A stretch of 64,000 nt of DNA from contig JBQTGY010000050.1 of the NCBI GenBank assembly GCA_052390415.1, forward strand, positions 1-64,000. Reading direction: 5' to 3'. The first letter of the stretch is position 1. Each line of letters begins with the position of its first letter. The translations under genes and the position numbers were made by a program. The notes below the pieces were generated by a model. That model was not told the origin of the DNA. It did no database searches and was given only the letters and a program-made list of their open reading frames with translations. This document shows positions 1 through 9,221 of the stretch, piece after piece. The DNA is from JANNWF01 sp052390415 (GTDB taxonomy: Bacteria > Pseudomonadota > Gammaproteobacteria > Xanthomonadales > Xanthomonadaceae).

Positions 1-575
1 CGCCTCGTCAAAAGTGATGAATCTCAAAATGACAAAGTGTTCGCTGCGTTTTCCCGCTGGCACGATGCTCACTTGGTCTTTGCGGCCATCGCTGCGTTGC
101 GCCTCGCCGCAATGGGCCCACCATTCCTACTCGGCGCGCCTTGCGCTGGCCGCACATCCGCTCGGGGCAACAGCCCCGCGTAGCGGCGAAGCCGCCGAAC
201 GTGATCACTCGCGCCCCCTCCTGAAATGTCCGGGCTAGACCCTTTTGCTCCTTGACCGCTGAAGCTCAGGAGCCAGTCACTGGATTCCCGCCAAGAGCAC
301 GCGGGAATGACGAGCCAGAGCCACCTTCGCCAAGTCTCCAACTGAGGATCGAGGCTAATCAGTACGCGAAAACACACTCAACCGCGTGTTGTCTGGACTG
401 ATCAGCTTATGGCCGCGTCGCATACATCAACTACGCGACTTGAAACATAAAGATCAGGGATGTTTTGGCTTGCTGACCCGCATCGCCGCGCAGCGCGCCA
501 CGGCCTACGAGGGGCGGGCACCGACCGCCGCGGCAGTCTCGTGAGCCTGGGGTGATTGCCCAGACCAGGTGACGA
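1..575. other. Non-coding stretch at left edge
   Basis: No open frame here has a recognisable domain, a good ribosome site or a plausible protein composition; the frames present are overlapping and Arg/Ala-rich, typical of GC-rich shadow frames. The stretch holds one copy of the dispersed ATTCCCGC-type palindromic repeat near 275-317. The response regulator on the minus strand ends at 576, so this is the region downstream of that operon. No convincing terminator was found. Confidence 0.5.
275..317. repeat. Dispersed palindromic repeat, family B (copy 1)
   Basis: An imperfect inverted repeat in which GGATTCCCGCC is answered by GCGGGAATGACG a few bases later, preceded by AGTCACT and followed by AGCCA. 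A close copy with the same flanks (AGTCACT before, GAGCCA after) lies near 44595-44633, and related units lie at 17520-17650, 44289-44420 and 52535-52598. All copies are intergenic. Repeats of this kind are common in proteobacterial genomes and behave like REP/MITE elements; no open frame or transposase is present. Confidence 0.7.
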
Positions 576-1235
576 TCAAGGATGCGGTGGTTGCGCCCGC
601 AGCGCATGTCGGTTGAAGTACAACGCTGCCTGGGTGCGGTCGTCGACGCCCAGCTTGTCCAGCACCGCGCTGACGTAGCCCTTGACCGTGCCTTCGGTGA
701 GGCTGAGTCGGGCGGCAATGCGGCGGTTGCTCAGTCCGGCGCCGATCAGATCCAGCACGCTGCGTTCGCGCGGGGTGAGGGTGGCGAAGGGATCGGTGGC
801 TGGCGGCCGGCGCAGCAGTTCGACCACCTGGCGCTGCATCGCCTCGTGCAGCCAGGGCTGGCCGTGCGCTACCGAACGCACGGCGCTGACCAGGTCGTGG
901 CGTGAGGCGTCTTTCAGCAGGTAGCCGATCGCGCCGGCTTGCAGGGTGTCGCGCAGCATCTCGTCTTCGGCAAAACTGGTGAAGACCACCACGTTGCAGG
1001 AGGGAGCGAGCTGCTTGATGCGGCGGATGGTTTCGGCGGCGGACAGTCCCGGCATGACCAGATCGATCAGGATCACGTCCGGAGCAGCGGCTTCGAGCTG
1101 ACGCAGTGCATCGCTGCCGCAGTCGGCCTCGGCAACGACGGTGAAACCGTTGCCATCCTCGAGGACTGCACGCAGCCCTTCGCGCACCACGGCGTGATCG
1201 TCGATCAGCATCAGCCGCAGGGGTGTTTCGTTCAT
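576..1235 (-). CDS. NarL/FixJ-family response regulator
   Basis: 219 residues. An N-terminal receiver domain shows the acidic pair D12-D13, phosphoacceptor D58 in the segment ILIDLVMPG, the T86-S87 switch position and K108. A C-terminal LuxR-type helix-turn-helix begins with LTPRER near residue 153 and contains the SNRRIAARL recognition region. Its start overlaps the stop of the upstream histidine kinase by four bases, so the pair is almost certainly one operon and one phosphorelay. The output is transcriptional; target genes cannot be read from the sequence. ATG at 1235 is preferred because of this overlap. Confidence 0.93.
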   Translation of the reverse strand: MNETPLRLMLIDDHAVVREGLRAVLEDGNGFTVVAEADCGSDALRQLEAAAPDVILIDLVMPGLSAAETIRRIKQLAPSCNVVVFTSFAEDEMLRDTLQAGAIGYLLKDASRHDLVSAVRSVAHGQPWLHEAMQRQVVELLRRPPATDPFATLTPRERSVLDLIGAGLSNRRIAARLSLTEGTVKGYVSAVLDKLGVDDRTQAALYFNRHALRAQPPHP

Positions 1236-2914
1236 TTGTTCTCCAGATTCCGGTCCCGACGCGGCAGCCGCGCGATGACTTCAAGGCCGTTCGGCTGTGC
1301 CGGTTGCAGCGAAAGATCCCCGCCCAGCTTCGCGAGTCGTTCGCGCATGCTCTTCAGGCCGATGCCGCCCTGCAAGGGCGCCGGCAGGCCGCCGCCGTCG
1401 TCGCGCACCAGCAGCCAGGCGTGGGCAGGATCGACGTAGGCGTCAACGGTGACCCGCTGCGCACCGGAATGCCTGATCACGTTGGATATGGCTTCCTGGC
1501 AGACTCGATACAGCGCTTCTTCATGCGCCAGCTGTTGCGGCAGGTAGCGATCAAAACGATATCGGCGGGCGAGTGTCTCGGGGATCATCGCGTCGAGCAG
1601 CCTGGGCAAGGCGGCGCTCAGTCCGCCGTCGCGAAGACGTTCCAGGCCGAGGAAACTTCTGCCTTGCAGAGAGATGTGCGAGTTGCTGCTCTCGGGTGGC
1701 TGCAGTTCGCGCAGAAGTGCGCGCATTTCCGCGAATGCGGTCTGCGCCAGTTCGGCCAGACGCTGCGCACGGCGCTCGCCTTCCTCCGGGCTCTTGCGCC
1801 AGGCCGAGGGCAGCGCCTGTGCGAGCAGGCTGATGCTGGACAGGATCTGGGTCACCGAGTCGTGCAGCTCGCGGCGCAGGCGCATGCGTTCCTGCCATAC
1901 CGCAGCCTGGCGGTTCTGCTCGTGCAGACGCGCGTGCTGGATGGCGATGCCAAGGTGGTCGGCGATGATCTCGAGGGTGCGCTGATCGAGTTCGTCAAAG
2001 GGCTGCTCGCCCTCCACGTTGACCACGCCAAGCACTTCGCCAGCAGCGAGGATTGGCACCGCCAGCTCTGCTCTTGCGCCTTCGGTGGTCGGTGGGCTGA
2101 TGTAGCGTGGGTCGGCGTGCACATTGTCGATGCGCTGCGCCCGGCGCTGACGCACTGCTGCACCCATCACGCCATCGCCGATCGGCAGTCGATCAACGCC
2201 CTTGATCCTTTTCTTGTAGCCGCCGCCGCGGATCTCCACCACCAGCACGCCGGGATCGTTAGGATCGAGCAACGGAATGTCGACGTTGGGAAACTCCAGC
2301 ACGTCGTGGATGGCATCTGCCGTCTGCTGCAGCATCGGCATCAGATCGGCACCGGCATTGATGATTTGCGCCACCCGCGCGATCAGCTCGAAGCGAATCG
2401 TGCGCCGCCGTGCGCGTTCGTAACGGCGAGCGTTTTCGATGGCGATGCCGGCGTGGCGGGCAAACACTTCCAGTGTCTGCAGCGCGCCCTCCGCCAGCCG
2501 CTTCGGCGGTGCCACGCCGATGCCGAAGAAACCGATCAGTTCGTCCTTCCAGTGAATCGGCATGCCGATGACCTGGTTGTCGGCAAGTTCGGGCAGGGTG
2601 ATGCTGGCGATATCGCCATAGCGCGCCATCAGCGGTTGGCCGGTCTCCAGTACCTTGCCGGCCAGTCCAACGCCGGGACCCATCTCCGAGCCCAGTTCGC
2701 GTGTTGGCATGTGATAGACGGCGGCGGTGCGGATCACGCCACGGCGCCAGTCGTGCAACCCGATGGTGCCGTCGTCGGCGCCGATCAGTCGACAGGCGTA
2801 TTCCACGATCCGCGTCAGCAGTGGTTCCAGCTGCAGCTCGCCGCTCATTTCCTCGACGAAGTGCCGCAGCAGTTCGTGCGGCGAGTCCGGCGCGTTGCTG
2901 GACGGGTCATTCAT
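1232..2914 (-). CDS. GAF-domain sensor histidine kinase (NarX/DegS type)
   Basis: About 560 residues from ATG at 2914; the open frame continues upstream, but the extension is low-complexity and the family-like sequence begins at MNDPSSN. Two GAF domains occupy roughly residues 25-160 and 175-330. The HisKA_3 motif follows, with the phosphorylatable His near residue 351 in RRELHDSVTQ, then an HATPase_c domain with the N-box segment EAISNVIRHSG and the glycine motif DDGGG followed by GIGLKSM. No membrane segment is evident, so it should sense a cytoplasmic ligand or redox signal through the GAF domains. It phosphorylates the response regulator encoded immediately downstream, whose start codon it overlaps. 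Confidence 0.92.
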   Translation of the reverse strand: MNDPSSNAPDSPHELLRHFVEEMSGELQLEPLLTRIVEYACRLIGADDGTIGLHDWRRGVIRTAAVYHMPTRELGSEMGPGVGLAGKVLETGQPLMARYGDIASITLPELADNQVIGMPIHWKDELIGFFGIGVAPPKRLAEGALQTLEVFARHAGIAIENARRYERARRRTIRFELIARVAQIINAGADLMPMLQQTADAIHDVLEFPNVDIPLLDPNDPGVLVVEIRGGGYKKRIKGVDRLPIGDGVMGAAVRQRRAQRIDNVHADPRYISPPTTEGARAELAVPILAAGEVLGVVNVEGEQPFDELDQRTLEIIADHLGIAIQHARLHEQNRQAAVWQERMRLRRELHDSVTQILSSISLLAQALPSAWRKSPEEGERRAQRLAELAQTAFAEMRALLRELQPPESSNSHISLQGRSFLGLERLRDGGLSAALPRLLDAMIPETLARRYRFDRYLPQQLAHEEALYRVCQEAISNVIRHSGAQRVTVDAYVDPAHAWLLVRDDGGGLPAPLQGGIGLKSMRERLAKLGGDLSLQPAQPNGLEVIARLPRRDRNLENK

Positions 2915-3074
2915 GCGCGGCGTCGCGAAGGGTGCGATGGCCGAGGATATCGGACAGCCGCCTGTTGCGCGCTTCCCGCTCGCGTCATCGTTGGTGCTGT
3001 CGACGTTGCCTCGGAAGCTGCCGTCGCCCAGCTGTACTTCCGGCACCTGCATTGCCTCACCACCTCGCACAACG

Positions 3075-3428
3075 TCATTTCCGTCGCAACGGCTGCCCTC
3101 GACGGATCCGCGCCTCGTTGTCGCCGGCAATCGAGGCGTCCTGCCAGCGGCTGCTGCCATCGATGGAAAACATCGAGTCGCTCGCGATCTCGCTGTCCCG
3201 ATTGATAACGAAACTCTTGTCGAAGGAAATCATGCCGCCCGCGCACACGTCGAGTACGTCCGAGCGCAGCGAGTCTGTGCCGGGGGCGTTGGCGTTGGAA
3301 AGCAGCACGGTGCCCGAGCAGCCGATCCCGACCGATGCCTGCACCTGGGAGTGGGCAGGGGAGACCGATGGTGTGGCAAGCAAGGCACCGGTCAACAGAA
3401 TCACCTTGGCGATGCAGCGGATGTCCAT
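3075..3428 (-). CDS. Small secreted protein of unknown function
   Basis: 117 residues from ATG at 3428. The first ~27 residues form a credible signal peptide: a basic start (MDIRCIAK), a hydrophobic core (VILLTGALLA) and a small-residue exit (SPAHS). The mature part is short, polar and contains two cysteines that could form a disulfide. A longer frame starting at 3566 exists but puts the signal sequence in the middle of the protein, so the inner start is chosen. No family recognised. It lies 160 bases upstream of the histidine kinase on the same strand and could share its transcript. The ribosome site is weak, so this is a moderate-confidence call. Confidence 0.5.
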   Translation of the reverse strand: MDIRCIAKVILLTGALLATPSVSPAHSQVQASVGIGCSGTVLLSNANAPGTDSLRSDVLDVCAGGMISFDKSFVINRDSEIASDSMFSIDGSSRWQDASIAGDNEARIRRGQPLRRK

Positions 3429-3734
3429 GGGCTGGCACGAGTCGTTGAGGTGAGCGGCAGATTGCAGCCCGCCACACGTCTCTGGAACTGCGGGAAGAGG
3501 GGGGCCACCACTGACTAAAGTGGGGGTGCCGCAGCTCATGTTTCGACCAGACGCGCGCAGCAGCATCAGAAGCGCGGCAGATCAGGCGCTTGGGGCTCGC
3601 ATCACTCACTTTGTGGGGTGTCCGCACCCGTCCCATGACAGGGGACGGCGCAAATCCAATCGGTTCAACTGTGCCGGTCGTAAAACCTCCGAGCCATCGC
3701 TTGGAGACCCCGCCACAAATTGAAGGAGCACCCC
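3429..3734. other. Divergent intergenic region with a hairpin
   Basis: Separates the minus-strand small secreted gene from the plus-strand CHRD gene and must hold promoters in both directions. A perfect 7-bp stem (CCGTCCC with GGGACGG, 7-base loop) sits at 3628-3648, about 90 bases before the CHRD start codon. It has no T run, so it is more likely a leader structure or operator than a terminator. No coding frame here is convincing. Confidence 0.35.
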
Positions 3735-6326
3735 ATGAAATCGTTGCTGTTGCGTGGCGCACTCTGCGCCTCGATGGCGGTCTTGTTGCTAGGCGCGCCG
3801 CAGCTGCATGCGGCTACCAGCGTGGACTTCACTGCAGGAACGCTGGCCGTCTCCAGCGACGCCGCCGATCCCCTGGTGGTCGATTGCGCCGCCGGCAATG
3901 TTCGACTCAATGGCACACCCGTTGCCGGGCCTGTGGCCTGCGCCGCGGTGGTGCAGGTGCAGGCCACGGGTGGGCCGGGCGCCAACATGATCGACCTGTC
4001 GGGCGCGCTGCCGGCCGACTTCGTCGGCATGCTGGGAAGCGTCCTCGTCGGCGGCCCGGGTGCCGACACCTTGCTCGGCTCGTTTGCCGCCGACGAACTG
4101 GTCTGGAACCCGGGCGATGGCTCCGACAGCAATGACGGCGGGCTCGGCACCGACCGCGTGGTGGTCAACGGCAGCGACACCGCCAACACCTTCACTGTCG
4201 GCACGGCTGGTGCGGCGTCCGGTTTCGATCTGCGCTTCGTCGGGCCCTTCACCATCGACATCGTTCGCGCCGAGGTGCTGGAGATCAACGGCCGCGGCGG
4301 CGACGACAGCATCAACGCGAGCGGCTTGCCTGCCGGCCTGATCGCGCTGGAGATTACCGGCGGCACGGGAACTGACACGATCGTCGGCAGCGCTGGCGTT
4401 GACCGCATGATCTGGAATCCGGGCGATGGTTCCGACAGCAATGATGGCGGCCTCGGCACCGACCGCGTGGTGGTCAACGGCAGCGACACCGCCAACACCT
4501 TCACCGTGAACAACGCGGCGGCGCCAGGCTTCGCGCTACGCTTTGTCGGTCCGTTCACCATCGATATCCGCGCTGCCGAGGTGTTGGAAATCAACGGCCG
4601 CGGCGGCGACGACAGCATCAACGCGAGCGGCTTGCCTGCCGGCCTGATCGCGCTGGAGATTACCGGCGGCACGGGAACTGACACGATCGTCGGCAGCGCC
4701 GGCGATGACCGGATGATCTGGAACCCGGGCGATGGCTCGGATACCAATGACGGCGGGCTGGGCAATGATCGTGTCGTGGTCAACGGCAGCAATGGTGCCA
4801 ACACCTTCACCATGAGTGGTGCGGCGGCAGCGGGCTTTGATTTGCGCTTCGTCGGCCCCTTCACCATCGACATCGACAATGCCGAGGTGCTTGAGGTCAA
4901 CGGCAATGGCGGTGACGACATCATCAATGCCGTTGCCTTGCCAGCCGGGCTGATCAGCCTCGAGCTGCAAGGCGGTGACGGACTCGACACCATCACCGGC
5001 AGTGCGGGCAACGACAGCCTGCGTGGCGGACCGGGCAATGACACGCTGGTCGGATTCCTCGGCGCCGACCAGGTGCTCGGCGAAGGGGGCGACGACCTCA
5101 TGATCTGGAATCCCGGTGATGGCAGCGACTTCAACGATGGTGGCGAAGGCAACGACATCAGCCGCGTGCTGGCTGCCGGTGTCGCCGAAAACTTCACCAT
5201 CGCGCCGCTGAACTGCGGCGGCAGTGCCTGCGTGCGTATCCGTCGCAACTTGCCAACGCTATTCGACGTCGATGGGCTGCGGGTCGAGCAATTGGAACTG
5301 GAAACCGGCGGTGGTCGCGACACCGTCTCCACTCAGCCATTGCCCGGCGTGATGCAGCTGCTCGACGGCGGCAGCCCTGATCTTGGCGGCATCGGCGTGG
5401 ATTTTTTCCCGGTCGACGGTCTGCAGGTGGCGGGCATCAGAGACCCACGCACCTCGCCGGTTGAAGTTGCGGGATTCGGTGACATCCACCACGCGAATTT
5501 CGAGTTCGCGCCAACCATGGTGCTGGCCGCAATCAATCGCGAGGCCGGGCATACCGCTGATCTGACCGGTGCGCAGGAAGTGCCACCGGTGAACACCACG
5601 GCCTCGGCGCGCGGCAGCGTCGTGCTCAATGCTGCTCAGACCCAGATCACCGTGCGCCTGTCGTTCTCGGGCCTGAGCAGTGCCAATACCATGAGCCACA
5701 TTCATGGTCCGGCGCTTCCCGGCGTCAATGCCGGGGTGATCTTTGACCTTGGCAACAGCGGCAGCACCTCGGGTGAACTGGGACCCTTGCAGTTTGCCGT
5801 CAACGCCGCTCAGGTTGCGCAGCTCAAAAACGGCCTGTGGTATTTCAACATCCACTCCGTCAATCATGGCAGCGGTGAGGTGCGGGGCCAGATCCGGCCG
5901 GATCGAGTGTTCGAGGCCTACCTCCAGCCCCAGCAAGTTGTCGGCGACAACGTCATCTCCGCTGCCACCGGCTTCGGCACCGTCACTCTTGCTGGCACCG
6001 AAGACAGCGTCGTGGTCACGCTCGCCTACAACGGTCTGACCGGAGAAGGTGCGCCGGGCGTCAGCACCGGCGTGCGCTTGCGCGGACCTGCCCCGCGTGG
6101 TGCCAACGGTGCCGCTCTGACTGACTTCCCGCTGCGTGTGTCCAGCACCGCCAACGACCAGTTCATCACTCAGGAATACCCGATCACCGCGCAGGAAGTG
6201 GCGGACCTGAAAGCCCGCAGGTGGTACTTCGAGGTGCAGTCACAAGAGTTTCCCGACGGGGAATTGCGCGGCCAGGTCGACAACTTGCTGTTCTGCAGCG
6301 GCTTTGAAGCGACGGGTTGTCGATAG
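3735..6326 (+). CDS. Secreted repeat protein with two C-terminal CHRD domains
   Basis: 863 residues from ATG 3735, preceded by GAAGGAG; an in-frame TTG at 3720 lies inside that ribosome site and is rejected. A signal peptide ends near LHAA. Three tandem units of about 102 residues follow, each starting with WNPGDGSD and ending in a GGTGTDTIVGSAG-like turn; a fourth, degenerate unit includes one RTX-like segment (GGPGNDTL). Two CHRD domains follow: one with the typical AQEVPPV, SHIHGPA and GEVRGQI motifs, then a second divergent one ending GELRGQV. The protein ends in a short Cys-containing tail with GFE. Probably an extracellular or cell-surface protein; the role of CHRD domains in bacteria is unknown. 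Confidence 0.85.
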   Translation: MKSLLLRGALCASMAVLLLGAPQLHAATSVDFTAGTLAVSSDAADPLVVDCAAGNVRLNGTPVAGPVACAAVVQVQATGGPGANMIDLSGALPADFVGMLGSVLVGGPGADTLLGSFAADELVWNPGDGSDSNDGGLGTDRVVVNGSDTANTFTVGTAGAASGFDLRFVGPFTIDIVRAEVLEINGRGGDDSINASGLPAGLIALEITGGTGTDTIVGSAGVDRMIWNPGDGSDSNDGGLGTDRVVVNGSDTANTFTVNNAAAPGFALRFVGPFTIDIRAAEVLEINGRGGDDSINASGLPAGLIALEITGGTGTDTIVGSAGDDRMIWNPGDGSDTNDGGLGNDRVVVNGSNGANTFTMSGAAAAGFDLRFVGPFTIDIDNAEVLEVNGNGGDDIINAVALPAGLISLELQGGDGLDTITGSAGNDSLRGGPGNDTLVGFLGADQVLGEGGDDLMIWNPGDGSDFNDGGEGNDISRVLAAGVAENFTIAPLNCGGSACVRIRRNLPTLFDVDGLRVEQLELETGGGRDTVSTQPLPGVMQLLDGGSPDLGGIGVDFFPVDGLQVAGIRDPRTSPVEVAGFGDIHHANFEFAPTMVLAAINREAGHTADLTGAQEVPPVNTTASARGSVVLNAAQTQITVRLSFSGLSSANTMSHIHGPALPGVNAGVIFDLGNSGSTSGELGPLQFAVNAAQVAQLKNGLWYFNIHSVNHGSGEVRGQIRPDRVFEAYLQPQQVVGDNVISAATGFGTVTLAGTEDSVVVTLAYNGLTGEGAPGVSTGVRLRGPAPRGANGAALTDFPLRVSSTANDQFITQEYPITAQEVADLKARRWYFEVQSQEFPDGELRGQVDNLLFCSGFEATGCR
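4104..5140 (+). repeat. Tandem ~306-309 bp coding repeats
   Basis: In-frame repeats within the CHRD-domain gene. The segment encoding WNPGDGSD begins at 4104, 4413, 4719 and 5106, giving periods of 309, 306 and 387 bases. The first three units are nearly identical at DNA level over most of their length, which suggests recent duplication or gene conversion; the fourth is diverged and carries an insertion. Confidence 0.85.
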
Positions 6327-6395
6327 GCGGGCTCTCCGGATTGGCGAGTCCATCGCTTGGACTCGTCTCCGCTGCATCCTGGTGTGCTGCTGGCT

Positions 6396-8078
6396 TTACT
6401 CAGCACGCACCCGGTATGCCTCCTGCAATGAGATGCGCCCGCTGCGGGCCATGGTCAGTGCGGCTTGGGTGATGGATACCATGCCGTCGGCGAGCGCCTG
6501 TTCGTGGATGCGGTCGGCTTCCGCGCCGGCAACAATCAATCTGCGCAGGGCAGGGGTGACGATCAGCAATTCGTAAACGGCGCTGCGGCGAAATACGCCG
6601 CGGCCGCCGCATTGGCTGCAACCGCGGCCGCTGTGGAAGTTCTCGTCGGGCGCCACGCCGAGCAGGTCGCGGACATGCGCGGCGACCACCTCAGGCGTCT
6701 TGCAGTGCTCGCAGGTCAGGCGCACCAGCCGTTGCGCCATTACCGCCAGCAGGCTGGCTCGCAACAGAAATGCTTCGACGCCGAGATCGAGCAATCGGGT
6801 CACTGTGCTGGCCGCGGTATTGGTGTGCAGGGTGGACAGCAGGAGGTGGCCGGTGAGCGCACTCTCGATGGCGATGTCGGCGGTTTCCTTGTCGCGTATC
6901 TCGCCCACCATGATGGTGTCGGGATCGTGCCGCAGAAAGTTGCGCAAGGCGCTGGCGAAGGTGAAGCCAGCAGCCCGGTTCACCTGCATCTGCTGCACGC
7001 CTTCGATGCGGAACTCGACGGGGTCTTCAATGGTCAGGATGTTGATCCGTTGCCGGCGCATTTCCAGCAGCATCGCGGACAGCGTGGTCGACTTTCCGCA
7101 GCCGGTCGGTCCGGTGGTCAGAAACATGCCGTGCGAACGGTTCATCAGGTCATCGATGCGCTCGCGGTTGATCGCGGTGAGTCCGATTTCGTCAAGTGTT
7201 TTCAGGCTCTCGCGTGTGTCCAGCAGGCGCACCACCACACTCTCGCCAAATACTGACGGCAGGATCGAAATGCGCAGGTCGACGCTGGTGCCATCGTCAA
7301 GCACAAACGTGCAGCGACCATCCTGTGGCTTGCGATGCTCGGCCAGGTTCATGGCTGCCAGCACCTTGATCCGACTCACCAGCGGGGCTGCCAGCATGCG
7401 CATGAAGCCACGCACCGGAACCATGTCGTCATCGATTCGATAGAGCAGATCGAACTGTTTGGCCCCCGGACGAAAGTGGATGTCGGAGGCCCGGCGGTAT
7501 ACCGCTTGCGCGATGATGCCGTGGATCAACTTGACCACGGGCACTTCGCGGGCCATGCGTTCCATCTCGTGCTGCGAAGTGCCGCCGCTGGCGCCGCTCG
7601 GGTCGATGCCCAACTGCCGCGCGACCTCCGAGTCCTCGGCATTGTCGTAAAAGCGCGCGATTGCCGCGCTGACCGCAGTGCTGGTGGACAGCACCGGCAC
7701 AACGCGTTGACGGGAGACGAAGTCAAGCGCTCCGATGGTGGACGTGTCGGCTGAGGTCTCGATAGCCACGGCCACACAGCCACGTAGACTGATCAGCGGC
7801 ACGGCGCGCAAGCGGCGTGCCGACACTGCCGGGACCAACTGCAGGGCCTCGCTGGTCGCTTCGATCTGTGCCAGCTGTATCAGGGGCGCGTCCAATTCGC
7901 TGGCCAAAACAAACGCTTGCTCACCGCCTTCACCCAAACTTTCGCGGGCCCGAGTCGCATCAATCCTGCGAAACGAGTTCACCCGGTTGGCCTCACCGTC
8001 GGCGTAGGCGTTGAGGTAGTCAATCAGATGCTGACGCGTTTCGAGGAGGGCAATCTGCGAGCTGGAGGCTTGAGGCAC
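6396..8078 (-). CDS. GspE/PilB-family secretion or pilus assembly ATPase
   Basis: 560 residues. The N-terminal third matches the T2SSE/MshEN region. The ATPase domain has the Walker A loop GPTGCGKST at residues 323-331, an aspartate box with TIEDPVE, Walker B region DPDTIMVGEIRD at 385-396 and the His box STLHTN. A zinc-binding C-terminal element has Cys at 456, 459, 487 and 490. It should power assembly of a type II pseudopilus or type IV pilus at the inner membrane. No other gsp or pil genes are adjacent, so which machine it serves cannot be told from this window; it could equally be a stand-alone PilB or MshE paralogue. Confidence 0.88.
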   Translation of the reverse strand: MPQASSSQIALLETRQHLIDYLNAYADGEANRVNSFRRIDATRARESLGEGGEQAFVLASELDAPLIQLAQIEATSEALQLVPAVSARRLRAVPLISLRGCVAVAIETSADTSTIGALDFVSRQRVVPVLSTSTAVSAAIARFYDNAEDSEVARQLGIDPSGASGGTSQHEMERMAREVPVVKLIHGIIAQAVYRRASDIHFRPGAKQFDLLYRIDDDMVPVRGFMRMLAAPLVSRIKVLAAMNLAEHRKPQDGRCTFVLDDGTSVDLRISILPSVFGESVVVRLLDTRESLKTLDEIGLTAINRERIDDLMNRSHGMFLTTGPTGCGKSTTLSAMLLEMRRQRINILTIEDPVEFRIEGVQQMQVNRAAGFTFASALRNFLRHDPDTIMVGEIRDKETADIAIESALTGHLLLSTLHTNTAASTVTRLLDLGVEAFLLRASLLAVMAQRLVRLTCEHCKTPEVVAAHVRDLLGVAPDENFHSGRGCSQCGGRGVFRRSAVYELLIVTPALRRLIVAGAEADRIHEQALADGMVSITQAALTMARSGRISLQEAYRVRAE

Positions 8079-8241
8079 GGTCTAGGGTCTCGCGGTGGGT
8101 GAGGGCGAGCGAGTTCTTCGGACGAGGCTGTTGCTGGTCTACGGCGAAAAGAGCGGTCGTCTGCCAAGGCAGATTGACGGCGCTTCGAGCAGCCCGTTTT
8201 GCATCATAGCGATGCCTGCCTTGGGATTGGAGTTTTGAGTG

Positions 8242-8421
8242 TCATTGCAACGGGATGATCATGTCGCCCCAGATCGGCATGGGTTGCGGCATGGGCACCG
8301 CGTTGCACAGGTCGAGCCGAGCGCCTTGCTCTTCCGCCAGACGGGCTGCACTTTCAACGGCGAGCTGGGCCGGTGCAGAAAAATCTGTCGCGACAAGCAT
8401 CGATGCGATCTTGGTGGTCAT
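8242..8421 (-). pseudogene. Truncated universal stress protein (N-terminal fragment)
   Basis: 59 codons from ATG 8421, preceded by a strong GGAGAAGG ribosome site. The sequence begins as a normal UspA domain: a basic start, LVATDFS, then an alpha-helix with AVESAARLAEEQGARL and the start of strand 2. It stops at 8242, about 60 residues into a domain normally near 140 residues. The following ~150 bases show no obvious continuation in another frame, so this looks like a 3' deletion remnant rather than a simple frameshift. The intact ribosome site and a possible Anr half-palindrome upstream suggest it was, or still is, expressed under low oxygen. Confidence 0.55.
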
Positions 8422-8481
8422 GTCCTTCTCCAGGTGGACGCTCGAATTCAAGCGTGCGCCGGGTCCGAGGAGGGGGACGAC

Positions 8482-8495
8482 CTGACTTCGATCAA
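8482..8495 (-). promoter_or_regulatory. Possible FNR/Anr-like site upstream of the usp fragment
   Basis: On the minus strand this reads TTGATCGAAGTCAG, matching TTGAT-N4-ATCAA at 8 of 10 positions. Its centre is about 67 bases before the start codon of the usp fragment, and it overlaps the stop codon of the dienelactone hydrolase gene. Universal stress genes are known members of Anr regulons in pseudomonads, which makes the position reasonable, but the right half is weak. Confidence 0.35.
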
Positions 8496-9154
8496 ATTTG
8501 CAGTACGCGCGAGAAAAAATGGAGCGTGCGGTCGATGGCGATGGCCGCGCTTTCGGCGTGATAGCCGGGTCGCTCGTCGCAGTTGAAGCCATGCCCTGCC
8601 GGATAGGTGTAGATGGCCGCATTCGGATGCGCGTCGCGATGTGCCGCCACGTGTTCGGGCGGGATCAGCGGGTCCAATTCGCCGAAGTGGAATTCCATGG
8701 GTGCCAACAGGCGTTGTGGCAACAGTTCGAAGGTGCGTGCGCCGTAGTAACTGACCGCGGGCAGGGCCAGTCGCGCGTTGGCCAGATACGCCACGGTGCC
8801 ACCCCAGCAGTATCCGACCACTCCCATCTTGTAGTCGCCGCGGAGGTCCTCCTGGATGCCAGCCAGGTCGCCAAGCACTCGCTCGAACCCCAGCCTGTCA
8901 ACCAATTCGCGGCCTTGGGCGACGCCATCGTCGTCATATGGCGGCTCGATGTGATAGCCGAAGTGATCGAAGAACGCGGGTGCCACCGCGATGTAGCCAT
9001 GTGCGGCAAAACGTTCGACCACGTGGCGAATGTGCGGATTGACGCCGAAGATCTCCTGGATCACCAGCAACAGCGCCTTGGGTGGATTCGGCGGCTCGGC
9101 GCGCCAACCGGTGATGCGACCGGACGGGGTATTGAGTGAGACCGGGTGACCCAT
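8492..9154 (-). CDS. Dienelactone hydrolase family protein
   Basis: 220 residues from ATG 9154, with a good ribosome site (GGGAGG) seven bases upstream; a longer in-frame extension runs into the neighbouring gene and is rejected. An alpha/beta-hydrolase of normal length for carboxymethylenebutenolidase. The catalytic triad is visible: C116 in GYCWGG, D161 in GELDPLIP and H188 in AGHGF. E34 in the QEIFG segment corresponds to the residue that activates the nucleophile in this family. The substrate may be a dienelactone or another small ester or lactone. No ring-cleavage genes are nearby, so a role in aromatic degradation is not supported by context. Confidence 0.85.
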   Translation of the reverse strand: MGHPVSLNTPSGRITGWRAEPPNPPKALLLVIQEIFGVNPHIRHVVERFAAHGYIAVAPAFFDHFGYHIEPPYDDDGVAQGRELVDRLGFERVLGDLAGIQEDLRGDYKMGVVGYCWGGTVAYLANARLALPAVSYYGARTFELLPQRLLAPMEFHFGELDPLIPPEHVAAHRDAHPNAAIYTYPAGHGFNCDERPGYHAESAAIAIDRTLHFFSRVLQI

Positions 9155-9221
9155 GTCGGCAAACCTCCCTTCAATCAGGCGCTGCAGTCGTTGAATGCCC
9201 CCGGTCGACTGCACCAGATAG

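Noticed and set aside
1223..3205. 660-residue plus-strand open frame antisense to the histidine kinase
   Set aside because: It is the reverse complement of a clearly recognisable kinase; its translation is Arg/His/Gln-rich without domain features and arises from GC-rich codon bias.
3665..5332. 555-residue minus-strand frame opposite the CHRD repeat protein
   Set aside because: Ser/Pro-rich, repeats only because the sense gene repeats, and has no signal sequence or ribosome site.
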